Shown here: positions 9,775 to 17,765 of the stretch, one piece after another | Position numbering within the stretch: the first letter of the stretch is position 1 | Layout: each line of letters begins with the position of its first letter | Source: Paenibacillus oleatilyticus | Lineage (GTDB): Bacteria > Bacillota > Bacilli > Paenibacillales > NBRC-103111 | Direction: 5' to 3' | Length of the DNA: 64,000 nt | NCBI RefSeq assembly: GCF_018998565.1 | Contig: NZ_JAHNZO010000018.1 | Span: forward strand, 1 to 64,000 | Notes under the pieces: model-generated | The model's input: only the letters and a program-made list of their open reading frames with translations | Told to the model about the DNA's origin: nothing | Databases searched by the model: none | Position numbers and translations under genes: made by a program

Positions 9775-10194
9775 TTACGCGGCGGCGCGTTTCGATTTGC
9801 CTGCAAACAGCAGGCTGTCGAGCGACAGCAGCGAGCTGCCGGCTATGGCCAAAGCCAGCGCCATGACGAAGAACGCCAAATCCAATTCGTATCCGGCCAT
9901 CTGCGGACTTCCCAAAAATCCGCCGGCCCATTTCGCCTTCACGATAGCGCCGGCCATGAGCAATGCGAACAAAGTCGAAACGATCCGTGTGCCAAGGCCC
10001 AGAATCAGGGCGATTCCTCCGGCCACCTCGATAATCCCTACAACATAGGCGGCAAAGCCCGGAAGACCTATGCTTTCAAACCAACCGGCGATGTTGCCGA
10101 TACCGCTCTGAAATTTGACCACGCCATGAGCCAAAAACGAAATGCCAAGCACCAAACGGATTAACAGCAGACCAACCTCGTATTTCTTATTCAA
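9775..10194 (-). CDS. DoxX family membrane protein
   Basis: This 139-residue protein has four predicted membrane helices and the family pattern RLVLGISFLAHGVVKFQSG near the N-terminus with GIIEVAGGIALILGLGTR in the middle. DoxX-type proteins are associated with quinone, redox or thiol stress functions; the specific reaction is not known here. The start is TTG with AAGGAGAGAG upstream. It follows the extradiol dioxygenase gene by 33 bases, so both form an operon facing the HxlR regulator. Confidence 0.85.
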   Translation of the reverse strand: MNKKYEVGLLLIRLVLGISFLAHGVVKFQSGIGNIAGWFESIGLPGFAAYVVGIIEVAGGIALILGLGTRIVSTLFALLMAGAIVKAKWAGGFLGSPQMAGYELDLAFFVMALALAIAGSSLLSLDSLLFAGKSKRAAA

Positions 10195-10227
10195 AAGTTC
10201 TCTCTCCTTATTTTCGAATCGTACTCG

Positions 10228-10992
10228 TTAAAATTGCAAACACATATAGCTGAGCGTGCCTAAATCGTAGCTCCGATGGATCACCTGAGCTTGCCCTTCC
10301 CCGCTTCCCATCGCGATGAACAGCGGCACGAAATGCTCCGCTCTCGGCACAGCCTGACGGGCATACGGAGCTTGCTCCGCATACTGGAACAACGCATTCA
10401 AATCGCCGGACTGCAGCTTCTCCAGCAGCCAATCGTCGAAGGCGACCGCCCATGGTTCCGGCGTCTTCTGGCCCCAATTCAGCATCCGGAGATTGTGAAC
10501 GGTTACCCCGCTGCCGATCACCAGGATCCCTTGCCGTCCCAGCCCGCGAATCGCCTCGCCGATCCGGTATTGCCGCTCAGGGGCAAGATAAGGATTCACC
10601 GATACTTGCACGACCGGTATATCCGCTTTCGGAAACATGCGATGAAGCAGCGTCCAAGAGCCGTGATCAAGCCCCCTTGCCGAATCGGTGCGGACTTCGA
10701 TGCCGTTTGCCGTCAGTTTTTGTTCGAGCATCTCCGCGATCGCCTTGGACCCTTTGGCCGGATACTTGACCTGATACAGCTCATCCGGAAATCCGCCGAA
10801 ATCGTAGATCGTATCATAGACATCGTCCGTCGATGAAATCGTCAACGTCTCGCTTTCCCAATGCGCCGTAAAGATGACAATCGCCCGGGGCTCGTACTGC
10901 TCGCCCAATTTCGCCAAAAAATCGGTATAAGGCGTCTGCTCGATCGCGAGCATCGGAGAGCCGTGCGCTAAAAATAAAGCTGGAATCATCAT
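10228..10992 (-). CDS. Class III extradiol dioxygenase / LigB-DODA family
   Basis: This 254-residue protein has the LigB/DODA fold signature: PALFLAHGSPML at the N-terminus (metal His), IVIFTAHWES, the conserved LDHGSWTLLHRMFP, and VIGSGVTVHNL. Family members are non-haem Fe(II) or Zn enzymes that cleave catechol-like rings, including the YgiD-type DOPA dioxygenases. It is the first gene of an operon with DoxX and is transcribed away from an HxlR regulator. That pairing is typical of quinone- or electrophile-induced detoxification, with ring opening of catechols as the likely task. Confidence 0.9.
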   Translation of the reverse strand: MMIPALFLAHGSPMLAIEQTPYTDFLAKLGEQYEPRAIVIFTAHWESETLTISSTDDVYDTIYDFGGFPDELYQVKYPAKGSKAIAEMLEQKLTANGIEVRTDSARGLDHGSWTLLHRMFPKADIPVVQVSVNPYLAPERQYRIGEAIRGLGRQGILVIGSGVTVHNLRMLNWGQKTPEPWAVAFDDWLLEKLQSGDLNALFQYAEQAPYARQAVPRAEHFVPLFIAMGSGEGQAQVIHRSYDLGTLSYMCLQF

Positions 10993-11001
10993 GCTACCCC
11001 C

Positions 11002-11061
11002 AAGTAATAAGGTTACTTTATGTAAGTAAGTATATAATAATAATTTATCTATGTCAAGTAA
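11002..11061. promoter_or_regulatory. Phased AAGTAA/TTACTT operator array (HxlR candidate)
   Basis: Half-sites AAGTAA (11002-11007), TTACTT (11013-11018) and AAGTAA (11024-11029) are spaced exactly 11 bases start to start, about one helical turn, forming two overlapping 6-5-6 palindromes. A further AAGTAA lies at 11056-11061. They occupy the gap between the divergent dioxygenase and HxlR genes and so could control both. Confidence 0.6.
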
Positions 11062-11103
11062 CTATATTTTTGTTTGCAACTATATTATTTTTGATAATTG
11101 CGG

Positions 11104-11109
11104 TATAAT
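11104..11109 (+). promoter_or_regulatory. -10 box of the hxlR-like gene
   Basis: A perfect TATAAT lies 25 bases before the HxlR start. The -35 region is poor (TATATT at a 17-base spacing), so the assignment rests on the -10 alone. Confidence 0.4.
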
Positions 11110-11133
11110 AGAACTAAAGCGAGGTGACGGGAT

Positions 11134-11478
11134 ATGAATCAGTCTTCAGTGTGCCCCAGATTCGAGAAAGGCATGCGGATCGTCAGCAAGCGATGGGCCG
11201 GGCTTATTATCCATCAGCTGCTTAAGGGACCTCAGCGGTTCTGCACCATCGAGACGGCCCTTCAGATTAGCGGAAGATTGCTATCGGAGCGATTAAAAGA
11301 TTTGGAGCACGAGGGGATTGTTAAGCGGGACGTGTATCCAGAAATTCCTGTTCGCATCGAGTATTCTCTCACGGACAAAGGCCGTGCTCTGGCTCCTGTC
11401 TTCCGGGAAATGGAAAAATGGACGAGCGCTTGGATAGAGCTCGATGAGGAACCTGCGGCCGATCCGCTTACGAAATAA
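11134..11478 (+). CDS. HxlR family winged-helix transcriptional regulator
   Basis: This 114-residue protein shows the HxlR pattern: CPRFEKGMRIVSKRWAGLI with a single N-terminal Cys, then the winged helix LLSERLKDLEHEGIVKRDVY and YSLTDKGRAL. Members such as HypR, QorR and YodB sense quinones, aldehydes or disulfide stress through an N-terminal Cys. The Cys (residue 6) occupies that position here. GAGGTG precedes the ATG. It probably regulates the divergent dioxygenase-DoxX operon through the AAGTAA array. Confidence 0.92.
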   Translation: MNQSSVCPRFEKGMRIVSKRWAGLIIHQLLKGPQRFCTIETALQISGRLLSERLKDLEHEGIVKRDVYPEIPVRIEYSLTDKGRALAPVFREMEKWTSAWIELDEEPAADPLTK

Positions 11479-11482
11479 ACGC

Positions 11483-11750
11483 ATGCAAAAAGGCGCCGAC
11501 TGGCGCCTCAGAGTGTTGAGAAAGTGGTCAAATGGGACAATAGAGGTTACGATGGGATGGGGTATCCACTTCCGACCGCTCTTGTCATCGGGAAATTTTA
11601 ATTGGAAGCTGCTTAGCAGCGGATATTTCCCGAAGACAAAGGCGGCCGCTATCGCTTCTCCAGTGGATACCCCATCTCCGTTGCATCTCTCTTTTTATAA
11701 AAGTCCTCTTTCTCAGCAAGCTCAAGGCGCCCTTCGGCGCCTTTTTGCAT
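11483..11750. repeat. Structured palindromic repeat element, copy A
   Basis: The whole gap between two convergent genes is one nested inverted repeat. Outer ends: ATGCAAAAAGGCGCC (11483-11497) mirrored at 11736-11750, each part of a terminator hairpin. Next: TTGAGAAAG (11516) against CTTTCTCA (11709). Then a perfect 15-base pair, GATGGGGTATCCACT (11556-11570) with its complement at 11662-11676. Inner: TCGGGAAAT/ATTTCCCGA and a GCTGC-TTA-GCAGC hairpin. Related sequences occur at 36.66-37.14 kb and, inverted and shortened, at 37.46-37.57 kb. No protein is encoded. A MITE-like element or a structured RNA are the options. Confidence 0.75.
11736..11750 (+). terminator. Terminator arm for the HxlR gene
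   Basis: GGCGCC-CTTC-GGCGCCTTTTT (from 11726) is a compact intrinsic terminator on the + strand. A mirror hairpin at 11485-11507 has its T-run on the minus strand and would terminate the GH31 transcript. Each gene is thus terminated at the far end of repeat copy A. Confidence 0.7.
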
Positions 11751-13846
11751 TAATGAAACACCCACGTGAACTCGCCGTACGCGGAGGACCAGCCGGCTTC
11801 CGTGCCGCTGACAGAGCCGCTTTTCCGGCCTTCGGCATCCACGGTGACTTCGGCCGTGCGCCAGCGGTACTCGCCGCTCTCGTAGGCAAATGTCTCACCG
11901 TCGTCGTCAAACAGACTGAACTTGCCCGGGCTTGTGCCATAATGGTGCAGCTCCAGGTCGATCTTTTCTCCGGCGCGCGGCGCATGGTCCATGACGGCCA
12001 TCATCGGAATAACCGCGCCGTCCTTCACGAACACCGGAATCTTCTCAAGCCCTGGCTGGACGCGGATCGTACGGCCGCCTTCGAAGCGTTCCCCGGTATC
12101 GAAGTCGTACCATAGACCTTGCGGTAAATAAACGATCCGTTCCGTTTCTCCTTCAAACAGCGGGGCAACGAGCAGCGAATCGCCGAACATGAACTGGTCG
12201 TCCCATTCTTTATCCGCTGCGCCCCCGTAGGCGAATTCATCCGAGTCGAAGCGGCCGCTGCCGGCCTGCGCGCGCACCGAAACGCCGGCTTCCAGAGCCA
12301 TGGCCCGTACCGGAGGGACGCCTTCCGCCCAATAGTTGGCGAAGGTCGAATACAGATAAGGCAGCAATTGCATGCGCAAGCGAATGTAACGGGTAACGAT
12401 GGGCTCGACCTCGGGGAACGACCACGGCTTCGTTCCGTCGGCCCATGCGTTCAGCATGGCAAGCGGCGAGAAGCACACGGTCTGCATCCGGCGGACCCAA
12501 TCCTCGCTGCTCCGCGCTTTTCGCACCTCGGGCGTCCAGAGCAAGCCGCTGAAGCCCGAATTGCACAACGCGCGGACATAGTCGCGGTGATCGTACAGAT
12601 CGGAATAAAGCACATAAGGAAGCGACGAGGCGGCGCCTGCGGAAGCGCGAACCAAGCCGTACGTCCGGCGGTTATGGGAACGGTACAGATCATCGGTCAT
12701 CTTCTGAAGCAGCAAGCCGTACAGCTGCCGCAGTTGCTCGCCGTCGCAGCCTGACGGGAAGCTTGCATGCGCAGGGAACATCCACGAATTGCGGGTCAGC
12801 TCGCTGCCGTCGCATTCGTCCAGCTTATAGCCGGACACGCCGATCTTCACGTGCTCGCGCTCATGCTGTTCCCTATAGATCGCTTGCGCCTCGGGCAGCG
12901 TATAGTCCGGCGCCAGACCGTGCCAAACCGTGTGGGAGCCGGACAACGGCTGAAGCGCCTCGTAAATGGCCGCATCCGGCGAAACGTACGGATGCTCCCA
13001 CAGGTTGATTTTGAAGCCGTCTTTTTCCAGATCCCCTACAAATTGCTCCGGATCGGGAAACAGCTCCCGGTTCCATTCGTACGTTACTGGGTAGCTGCGG
13101 GTGTGCCAGCCCGGCTCCAGTCCGATGACATCGCACGGAATGCCCCGTTCCCGGAACGCCGCCGCTTCCGCGCGCACCTCGTCGGCCGAGTAGCTTTTGG
13201 GCACCCGGTGCCAGAAGCCAAGCCCCCAGCGCGGAGGAAGCGCGCCGCCGCCAAAATACAGGTTGTAGCGGCGAACGGCGTCAAGCGGCGTCGGTCCGGC
13301 GAAAACATAAATGTCCAGCCCCTCGTCCGCCACCGTCATTTCCACCCGGTCGCTCACCGGCGTCGCTTTCCATGACGAATCGCGGTTGCGATCCTTCGCG
13401 TTCCCGGACAGGCCGCTGTCCGACCGGACCGACGAGCCGCAGCACAGGGTCACGATACGAGAGGTATCGGCATATACCCCGTAGCCTCCGCTGGATACAT
13501 AGAACGGAACGGGCGCATGCGTCTCCCCCGTATCCTGCTTCGGGTCGCTGTTGACGCGCAAATAGCGCGTCCGCCCGCGGTGATTCAGCTTCAGAAGCTG
13601 CAGGCCCAGTCCGTAAAGCGACTCCTCGCTTCCAAGCGGAAGTGCCACGACGATACGGCCGCCGACCCGCTCGATTTTCACATCCGCCCCATCGAACGGA
13701 AATTCGGCTTCGCCCATCGATTGCAAAGCTGCCGTTTTTGGAGGCCGGTTCATGACCGAAGCCGGAGACAGCGTCGAAGGCCGTCCCGCCTTCAGCCGCC
13801 ATATTCCCGGAGCTATCGTCTGCCAGAATAATGTCGATTCCGCCAT
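11750..13846 (-). CDS. Glycoside hydrolase family 31
   Basis: This 698-residue retaining alpha-glycosidase of family GH31 has an N-terminal beta-sandwich (about 1-180), a TIM barrel with GLEPGWH, the nucleophile region GYKLDECDGSE, SDLYDHRDYVRALCNSGFSGLLWTPE near the acid/base site, and C-terminal beta domains (GLWYDFDTGERFEGG). The family includes alpha-glucosidases, alpha-xylosidases and sulfoquinovosidases; the substrate cannot be fixed by eye. It has no signal peptide, so it is cytoplasmic and probably acts on imported oligosaccharides. AAAGGGGAG precedes the ATG. It is the last gene of an operon with a beta-propeller glycosidase-like protein and an AraC regulator. Confidence 0.92.
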   Translation of the reverse strand: MAESTLFWQTIAPGIWRLKAGRPSTLSPASVMNRPPKTAALQSMGEAEFPFDGADVKIERVGGRIVVALPLGSEESLYGLGLQLLKLNHRGRTRYLRVNSDPKQDTGETHAPVPFYVSSGGYGVYADTSRIVTLCCGSSVRSDSGLSGNAKDRNRDSSWKATPVSDRVEMTVADEGLDIYVFAGPTPLDAVRRYNLYFGGGALPPRWGLGFWHRVPKSYSADEVRAEAAAFRERGIPCDVIGLEPGWHTRSYPVTYEWNRELFPDPEQFVGDLEKDGFKINLWEHPYVSPDAAIYEALQPLSGSHTVWHGLAPDYTLPEAQAIYREQHEREHVKIGVSGYKLDECDGSELTRNSWMFPAHASFPSGCDGEQLRQLYGLLLQKMTDDLYRSHNRRTYGLVRASAGAASSLPYVLYSDLYDHRDYVRALCNSGFSGLLWTPEVRKARSSEDWVRRMQTVCFSPLAMLNAWADGTKPWSFPEVEPIVTRYIRLRMQLLPYLYSTFANYWAEGVPPVRAMALEAGVSVRAQAGSGRFDSDEFAYGGAADKEWDDQFMFGDSLLVAPLFEGETERIVYLPQGLWYDFDTGERFEGGRTIRVQPGLEKIPVFVKDGAVIPMMAVMDHAPRAGEKIDLELHHYGTSPGKFSLFDDDGETFAYESGEYRWRTAEVTVDAEGRKSGSVSGTEAGWSSAYGEFTWVFH

Positions 13847-13886
13847 TTGCTTCTCCCCTTTATCCGATTTTTATCCTTATCCCCGG

Positions 13887-14906
13887 CTATATCGTCTTTA
13901 AGGGAAATACCTGATTCCAGGTGTTGCTGCAATCCGAAAAGCCCTTCACGCCGTCAGACACCGCGGCAAACAGATGCGTGGGCTTGCCGTTCGCATCAAA
14001 AAGCAGAAACGGGCGCTCCAGATTACCGAGCGTCGTGACCGTTCCGTCATCCCAGACAACGGTACGCGAGTACGCTTGGGGCTCCTCGCTTACTTCCCAA
14101 TTCAGCCCGTCCCGGGAATGCGCGCGAATCCCGCCGTATTTTTCGCCGCAGACGGTGCCGTCCATATCTTTGGCAATCAATTCATAGCCGTTCTCGGTCC
14201 GCCAAATAAACGGATCTTCGAGATGGAACCGCTCCGGCGGAAAAACGGGCGTTTCCTGCAGCACCCGGTACGGACCTTCGTAATGATCGGCCGCGGCCGC
14301 GCCGATGGTCATTTTGCCGTGAACGTTGCCCTCATATTGGCGCGCTTTATAGATCAGCAGCACGGAGCCGTCCTCATCGACGCTCGGCGCCGGGTTCGAC
14401 GTCAGGAAGCTGTCGAATTTGCCGGGCCGCACACCGAGAATCGGAGCGTCCTGCCGGGTCCATGGACCGAACACGCTGGGCGCGGTAGCGAGGCCGATGC
14501 GCTTGTTCGCCCGAGCCACGATGGTTCGGGGATCGCCCAAACCTTCGAACGTTTCCGGATCGGGATCGCTGAGCGGATGCGTCAAGCCCATATAAAACAG
14601 CAGATACCGGTCATTATGCTTCACGATGTGAGGATTGTGCGTACTGCGCCCGTCCCAGTATTGGGCGCCGCGGGCCGGCAGCACGACTTCCTGAAAAGCA
14701 TACGGCCCTTCCGGTGTATCCGACACGGCACGGACCACCTCGGATTGCAGAAGCCAGCCCGGATGCATCGGCAGCGATTTCGGCCAGCGCGAAGCGAACA
14801 TGTGATATTTTCCATCCTCTCCTTGCACAACGGAGCCGCACCATACCCAGTACCCTTCCATCCGGAAGCCGCCATGTCGCGGCGCCGGCAGCATTTCCCA
14901 TTTCAT
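13887..14906 (-). CDS. Five-bladed beta-propeller glycosidase-like protein (GH43/GH117-like)
   Basis: This 339-residue protein has repeated propeller-blade motifs: GKYHMFASRWP, the segment WDGRSTHNPHIVKHNDRYLLFYMG, SNPAPSVDEDGSVLLIYKAR, and LEDPFIWRTENGYELIAKDM. Acidic residues beginning blades resemble those of GH43, GH62 and GH117 enzymes. No signal peptide is present. Its position 41 bases upstream of the GH31 gene and downstream of the AraC gene suggests joint use on one plant or algal oligosaccharide. The exact family and linkage are not certain. Confidence 0.8.
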   Translation of the reverse strand: MKWEMLPAPRHGGFRMEGYWVWCGSVVQGEDGKYHMFASRWPKSLPMHPGWLLQSEVVRAVSDTPEGPYAFQEVVLPARGAQYWDGRSTHNPHIVKHNDRYLLFYMGLTHPLSDPDPETFEGLGDPRTIVARANKRIGLATAPSVFGPWTRQDAPILGVRPGKFDSFLTSNPAPSVDEDGSVLLIYKARQYEGNVHGKMTIGAAAADHYEGPYRVLQETPVFPPERFHLEDPFIWRTENGYELIAKDMDGTVCGEKYGGIRAHSRDGLNWEVSEEPQAYSRTVVWDDGTVTTLGNLERPFLLFDANGKPTHLFAAVSDGVKGFSDCSNTWNQVFPLKTI

Positions 14907-14949
14907 CCCGTTCGCCTCTCTTTTTTTCGAAGTAAGATACCTGGAGCCG

Positions 14950-15816
14950 TTAAAAATGCTTCATCGCGGAGACCGCGGACTTTATTTTCTTTTTCCTGTA
15001 TTGCGAGGGCGACTCGCCTTTGCGCTCATGAAACAGCCGGGAAAAGTAGGACGTCGTCCAACCGACGCTTTCGCTGATTTCCGTCACGGTCATGCTCGTC
15101 GTTTCCAGCAGCTCCATTGCTTTGAGAAGCCGCACTTCCTGCAGATATTGAATCGGGCTCATCCCGAGCCGCCGGTTGAACATCCGTATGATGTAATGCG
15201 GGTGGAATCCGAAGCGCTTGGCCATATCGTCGAGTGTGACTTTGGCCGCATAATGATTGCGGATGTAATCGGCCATCGGAAACGGACCGCCGCCGGATAA
15301 CGCTTGCTCGGAGCGAACCTCGTGAGTCAACGGCTTCCGCCCTGTGCCCAGCCGCGCCAAGGTAAGCAGCACCGTCTTGACCGCCGCGTCCATCCGGTAG
15401 AACGCCAGAGGATCGTCCGCATCGCCCGGCACTCCTCCCGCCTGAAGCCAATATTCGATGTCGGACACCGCGGCCGAGCCGCAAGCTCCCATCCGTGGTA
15501 TGGCCCGGACGATCCGCTCCAATCCGCCGTCGCGCAACTCGAACCGGACGCCGAGCGCCCGCCCTTCGGTCGACAACGCGAGTTTACAACCGTATTCCGG
15601 AGGGACGAGATAATAGTAGCCGGAGAGAACGACGAACGATTCCGCGTCCATCCGCAGTTCTCCGCGGCCTTTCAATGCCAATAGCAATAAATACGCCTCG
15701 CCGTTCTTCTTGCCGGAAATCACTTCGTTCTGGCATCCGGTGCCGAAGCAGTAGAACCCGGTTGCCCGTAGCCCGGCGTCCCTCAACTCGTTATGCGTCA
15801 CATCGACCCCGTTCAT
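14950..15816 (-). CDS. AraC family transcriptional regulator
   Basis: This 288-residue protein has an N-terminal cupin-like sensing region and a C-terminal AraC double helix-turn-helix (about 188-280; DDMAKRFGFHPHYIIRMFNR, then YLQEVRLLKAMELLETTSMT and VGWTTSYFSRLFHERKGESP). AAAGGAGG precedes the ATG. It is the first gene of the operon with the propeller and GH31 proteins and most likely activates it in response to a sugar. Confidence 0.92.
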   Translation of the reverse strand: MNGVDVTHNELRDAGLRATGFYCFGTGCQNEVISGKKNGEAYLLLLALKGRGELRMDAESFVVLSGYYYLVPPEYGCKLALSTEGRALGVRFELRDGGLERIVRAIPRMGACGSAAVSDIEYWLQAGGVPGDADDPLAFYRMDAAVKTVLLTLARLGTGRKPLTHEVRSEQALSGGGPFPMADYIRNHYAAKVTLDDMAKRFGFHPHYIIRMFNRRLGMSPIQYLQEVRLLKAMELLETTSMTVTEISESVGWTTSYFSRLFHERKGESPSQYRKKKIKSAVSAMKHF

Positions 15817-16086
15817 GGAAGCCCTCCTTTGCTTGGGCGCGAACCGCTCCCGCGTCCGGTCCGCGCACCGGACTCTTCTCGAAGCGCCGGATTATACGCC
15901 AGCGGTGCTATGCTTGCACGGCGCTCTTCCCTCGAAAGCTTCGGCGCATCTTGACTTTCCTTTTGTTCTAAGCTCATCTTAAACGGGATCGAAAGGAAAA
16001 TAATTACGGAGTTTTAAGATCGTGTGTCGCTCTTTTGCTATTCCATCCCATGCTCCGCTGCTGTCGAGGGATATTTCTCAGGCCTA
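15817..16086. other. Intergenic gap between divergent AraC and ArsR-type genes
   Basis: No gene, repeat copy or riboswitch could be recognised. It presumably holds the promoter of the AraC operon. The ArsR-side promoter lies at 16087-16115. Confidence 0.4.
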
Positions 16087-16126
16087 TTGACAACTATTCA
16101 TTTACGTAATAATATATTTTTACGTA
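16087..16126 (+). promoter_or_regulatory. Sigma-A promoter with two TACGTA operators
   Basis: TTGACA (16087-16092), a 17-base spacer and TAATAT (16110-16115) form a near-consensus promoter. TTACGTAA (16102-16109) lies inside the spacer and a second TACGTA (16121-16126) just after the -10. A repressor bound there would block polymerase, and the ArsR-type protein encoded 30 bases on is the natural candidate. Confidence 0.75.
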
Positions 16127-16156
16127 GAAAATATCGTTTTACGGAGATGAACCACT

Positions 16157-16768
16157 GTGACCGAAGACATATTGGAAAGCTTGCGGATTGAAGCGCCGGA
16201 GCAAGCCATGGCGCTGCTCAATCCGCTGCGGGCGGATATTGCCGCCCGGCTGGCGGCACCCGCTTCCGCGGCGGAAGTGGCCCGGGCGATCGGCGAAGCG
16301 CCGCAGCGGATCAACTATCACTTGAAGGCGCTGGAGAAAGCCGGGCTCGTGCGCCGGGTCGGTACGAGGCAGGTACGCAACCTGGTCGAAGTGCTTTATC
16401 AAGCCGTCGCCAAGACGTTCATCCTGTCCGATCAGCTGGGAATGAAGCCGGAGACGGTCCGTCGTCTCAAGGACCAAGGCTCCCTGTCCCATCTGGTTCA
16501 AACGGCGGAACGCATCAAGCAGGATGCGCTGCTCCTGATGGAGCATTCGGACGAAGGCCAGGACATTCCAAGCGCATCGCTGCAATTTCAAGTCTCTCTC
16601 CGGGATGCGGAGGAGCGGCACGCTTTTGTCGAGGAATACGCCGCCCTTGTCCGGCAGTTGACCGCCAAGTACCGCAAACCGGCGAACGAAGCGGAACCGG
16701 CAGACCCGTATCAGGTCGTGCTGGCCGTGTATCCGCAGATCGATCAATCCTCGGGAGGGAATGACTAA
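16157..16768 (+). CDS. ArsR-type winged-helix transcriptional regulator
   Basis: This 203-residue protein has a winged helix near the N-terminus: [14 protein letters not shown], then [29 protein letters not shown], followed by a longer C-terminal region that may bind a ligand or dimerise. It resembles the HTH_20/ArsR-like regulators without obvious metal-binding cysteines. The start is GTG with GGAG upstream. Its promoter carries two TACGTA palindromes, suggesting autorepression. The stop overlaps the next start (TAATG), so the small protein and the ClpP paralogue are in its operon. Confidence 0.88.
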   Translation: MTEDILESLRIEAPEQAMALLNPLRADIAARLAAPASAAEVARAIGEAPQRINYHLKALEKAGLVRRVGTRQVRNLVEVLYQAVAKTFILSDQLGMKPETVRRLKDQGSLSHLVQTAERIKQDALLLMEHSDEGQDIPSASLQFQVSLRDAEERHAFVEEYAALVRQLTAKYRKPANEAEPADPYQVVLAVYPQIDQSSGGND

Positions 16769-17094
16769 TGGAACGCGAACAAAAGCACGAAGCAAAGCAG
16801 AACGGCGCAACCGAAGCTGGCGGAGCCAGCTCCCCGGCCGTCGTATGGCAGTGGTCGGAGCCACAAAGGAACCGGGAAGCCGAGCGAAACAACCGGCCGG
16901 TGACGCATCTGGACGATTACCGGCAGGCCGAAAACGACCGCTCGGAAGCGACCGTGACCCGCTGGTCGCTGCCTTCGCGAACCGGAGAGTCAGGCGCCGA
17001 GGAAGTTCTCATCATGGTTTCCTCGGGCTTTACTGCACGCAGCCAACGCGGCCTGAGCCGTGGAGGCACAACTATTCAAGCGCTGGCCGCCTGA
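16768..17094 (+). CDS. Small hypothetical protein between regulator and ClpP paralogue
   Basis: The 108-residue product is not recognised. It is hydrophilic and Arg/Glu-rich (residues about 1-70), with no signal peptide, helix-turn-helix or membrane span, and ends in a Gly/Ser/Ala-rich tail. The start codon overlaps the regulator stop by one base (TAATG) and GGGAGG lies ahead, so translation is coupled and the gene looks real. An adaptor or substrate for the following ClpP is conceivable, but nothing in the sequence proves it. Confidence 0.6.
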   Translation: MEREQKHEAKQNGATEAGGASSPAVVWQWSEPQRNREAERNNRPVTHLDDYRQAENDRSEATVTRWSLPSRTGESGAEEVLIMVSSGFTARSQRGLSRGGTTIQALAA

Positions 17095-17126
17095 GCGGTC
17101 TGAGCCACACAAGGAGGGCATCAAGC

Positions 17127-17705
17127 ATGAACTATGTACCGGTCGTCGTGGAACAAACCGGCCGCGGGGAGCGTTCCTACGATATTTATTCCCGCTTGCT
17201 GAAAGACCGCATCGTCTTTCTCGGAAGCGAGATCGACGATCAAGTAGCCAACTCGATCACCGCGCAGCTGCTGCTGCTGTCGGCGGAAGACCCCGAGAAA
17301 GACATTCATCTCTACATCAATTCGCCGGGCGGCTCAACCACTGCGGGCTTCGCGATTTACGATACGATGCAGTTCATCAAACCCGACGTGTCGACCATCT
17401 GCGTCGGTTTCGCCGCCTCCTTCGCCGCCGTTCTGCTCGTCGCCGGAGCCAAAGGCAAGCGGTATGCGCTGCCTAACGCCGAGGTCATGATTCATCAGCC
17501 ATGGGGTGGGATGAAGGGGCAAGCGTCCGATATGAAAATTCATGCCGACCGCATCCTCGATACCCGGGACCGGCTGAACCGGATCGTCTCCGAGCGCTCG
17601 GGCCAGCCGCTGGAGAAGGTGGCGCGGGATATGGACCGCGATTACTTCCTGTCCGCGGACGATGCGGTGACCTACGGCTTGATCGACAAGGTCATGCAGC
17701 CTTAA
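17127..17705 (+). CDS. clpP: ClpP-family serine protease paralogue
   Basis: This 192-residue ClpP has the triad Ser98, His123 (MIHQPWGG) and Asp172, plus [11 protein letters not shown]. The serine loop reads [11 protein letters not shown] instead of the usual GMAASMGAFLL, so two residues next to the nucleophile differ. The start is the ATG at 17127 with AAGGAGGG ten bases ahead; a longer open frame upstream is not needed. ClpP forms a barrel that degrades proteins fed by Clp ATPases. Being in an operon with an ArsR-type repressor, it is probably an inducible second ClpP rather than the housekeeping one. Confidence 0.9.
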   Translation: MNYVPVVVEQTGRGERSYDIYSRLLKDRIVFLGSEIDDQVANSITAQLLLLSAEDPEKDIHLYINSPGGSTTAGFAIYDTMQFIKPDVSTICVGFAASFAAVLLVAGAKGKRYALPNAEVMIHQPWGGMKGQASDMKIHADRILDTRDRLNRIVSERSGQPLEKVARDMDRDYFLSADDAVTYGLIDKVMQP

Positions 17706-17716
17706 GGCAGCGAATA

Positions 17717-17757
17717 AGGATCGGTGCTTCTTCCGAGGAAGCCCGGTCCTTTTTTTG
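17717..17757 (+). terminator. Terminator after clpP operon
   Basis: AGGATCGG-GCTTC pairs with GAAGC-CCGGTCCT and is followed by seven T residues, 12 bases after the clpP stop. Confidence 0.85.
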
Positions 17758-17765
17758 TATTTGCG

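Noticed and set aside
16761..17126. N-terminal extension of the ClpP paralogue by 122 residues
   Set aside because: The extension overlaps the small ORF and lacks ClpP features; AAGGAGGG and an ATG at 17127 give a normal-length ClpP.
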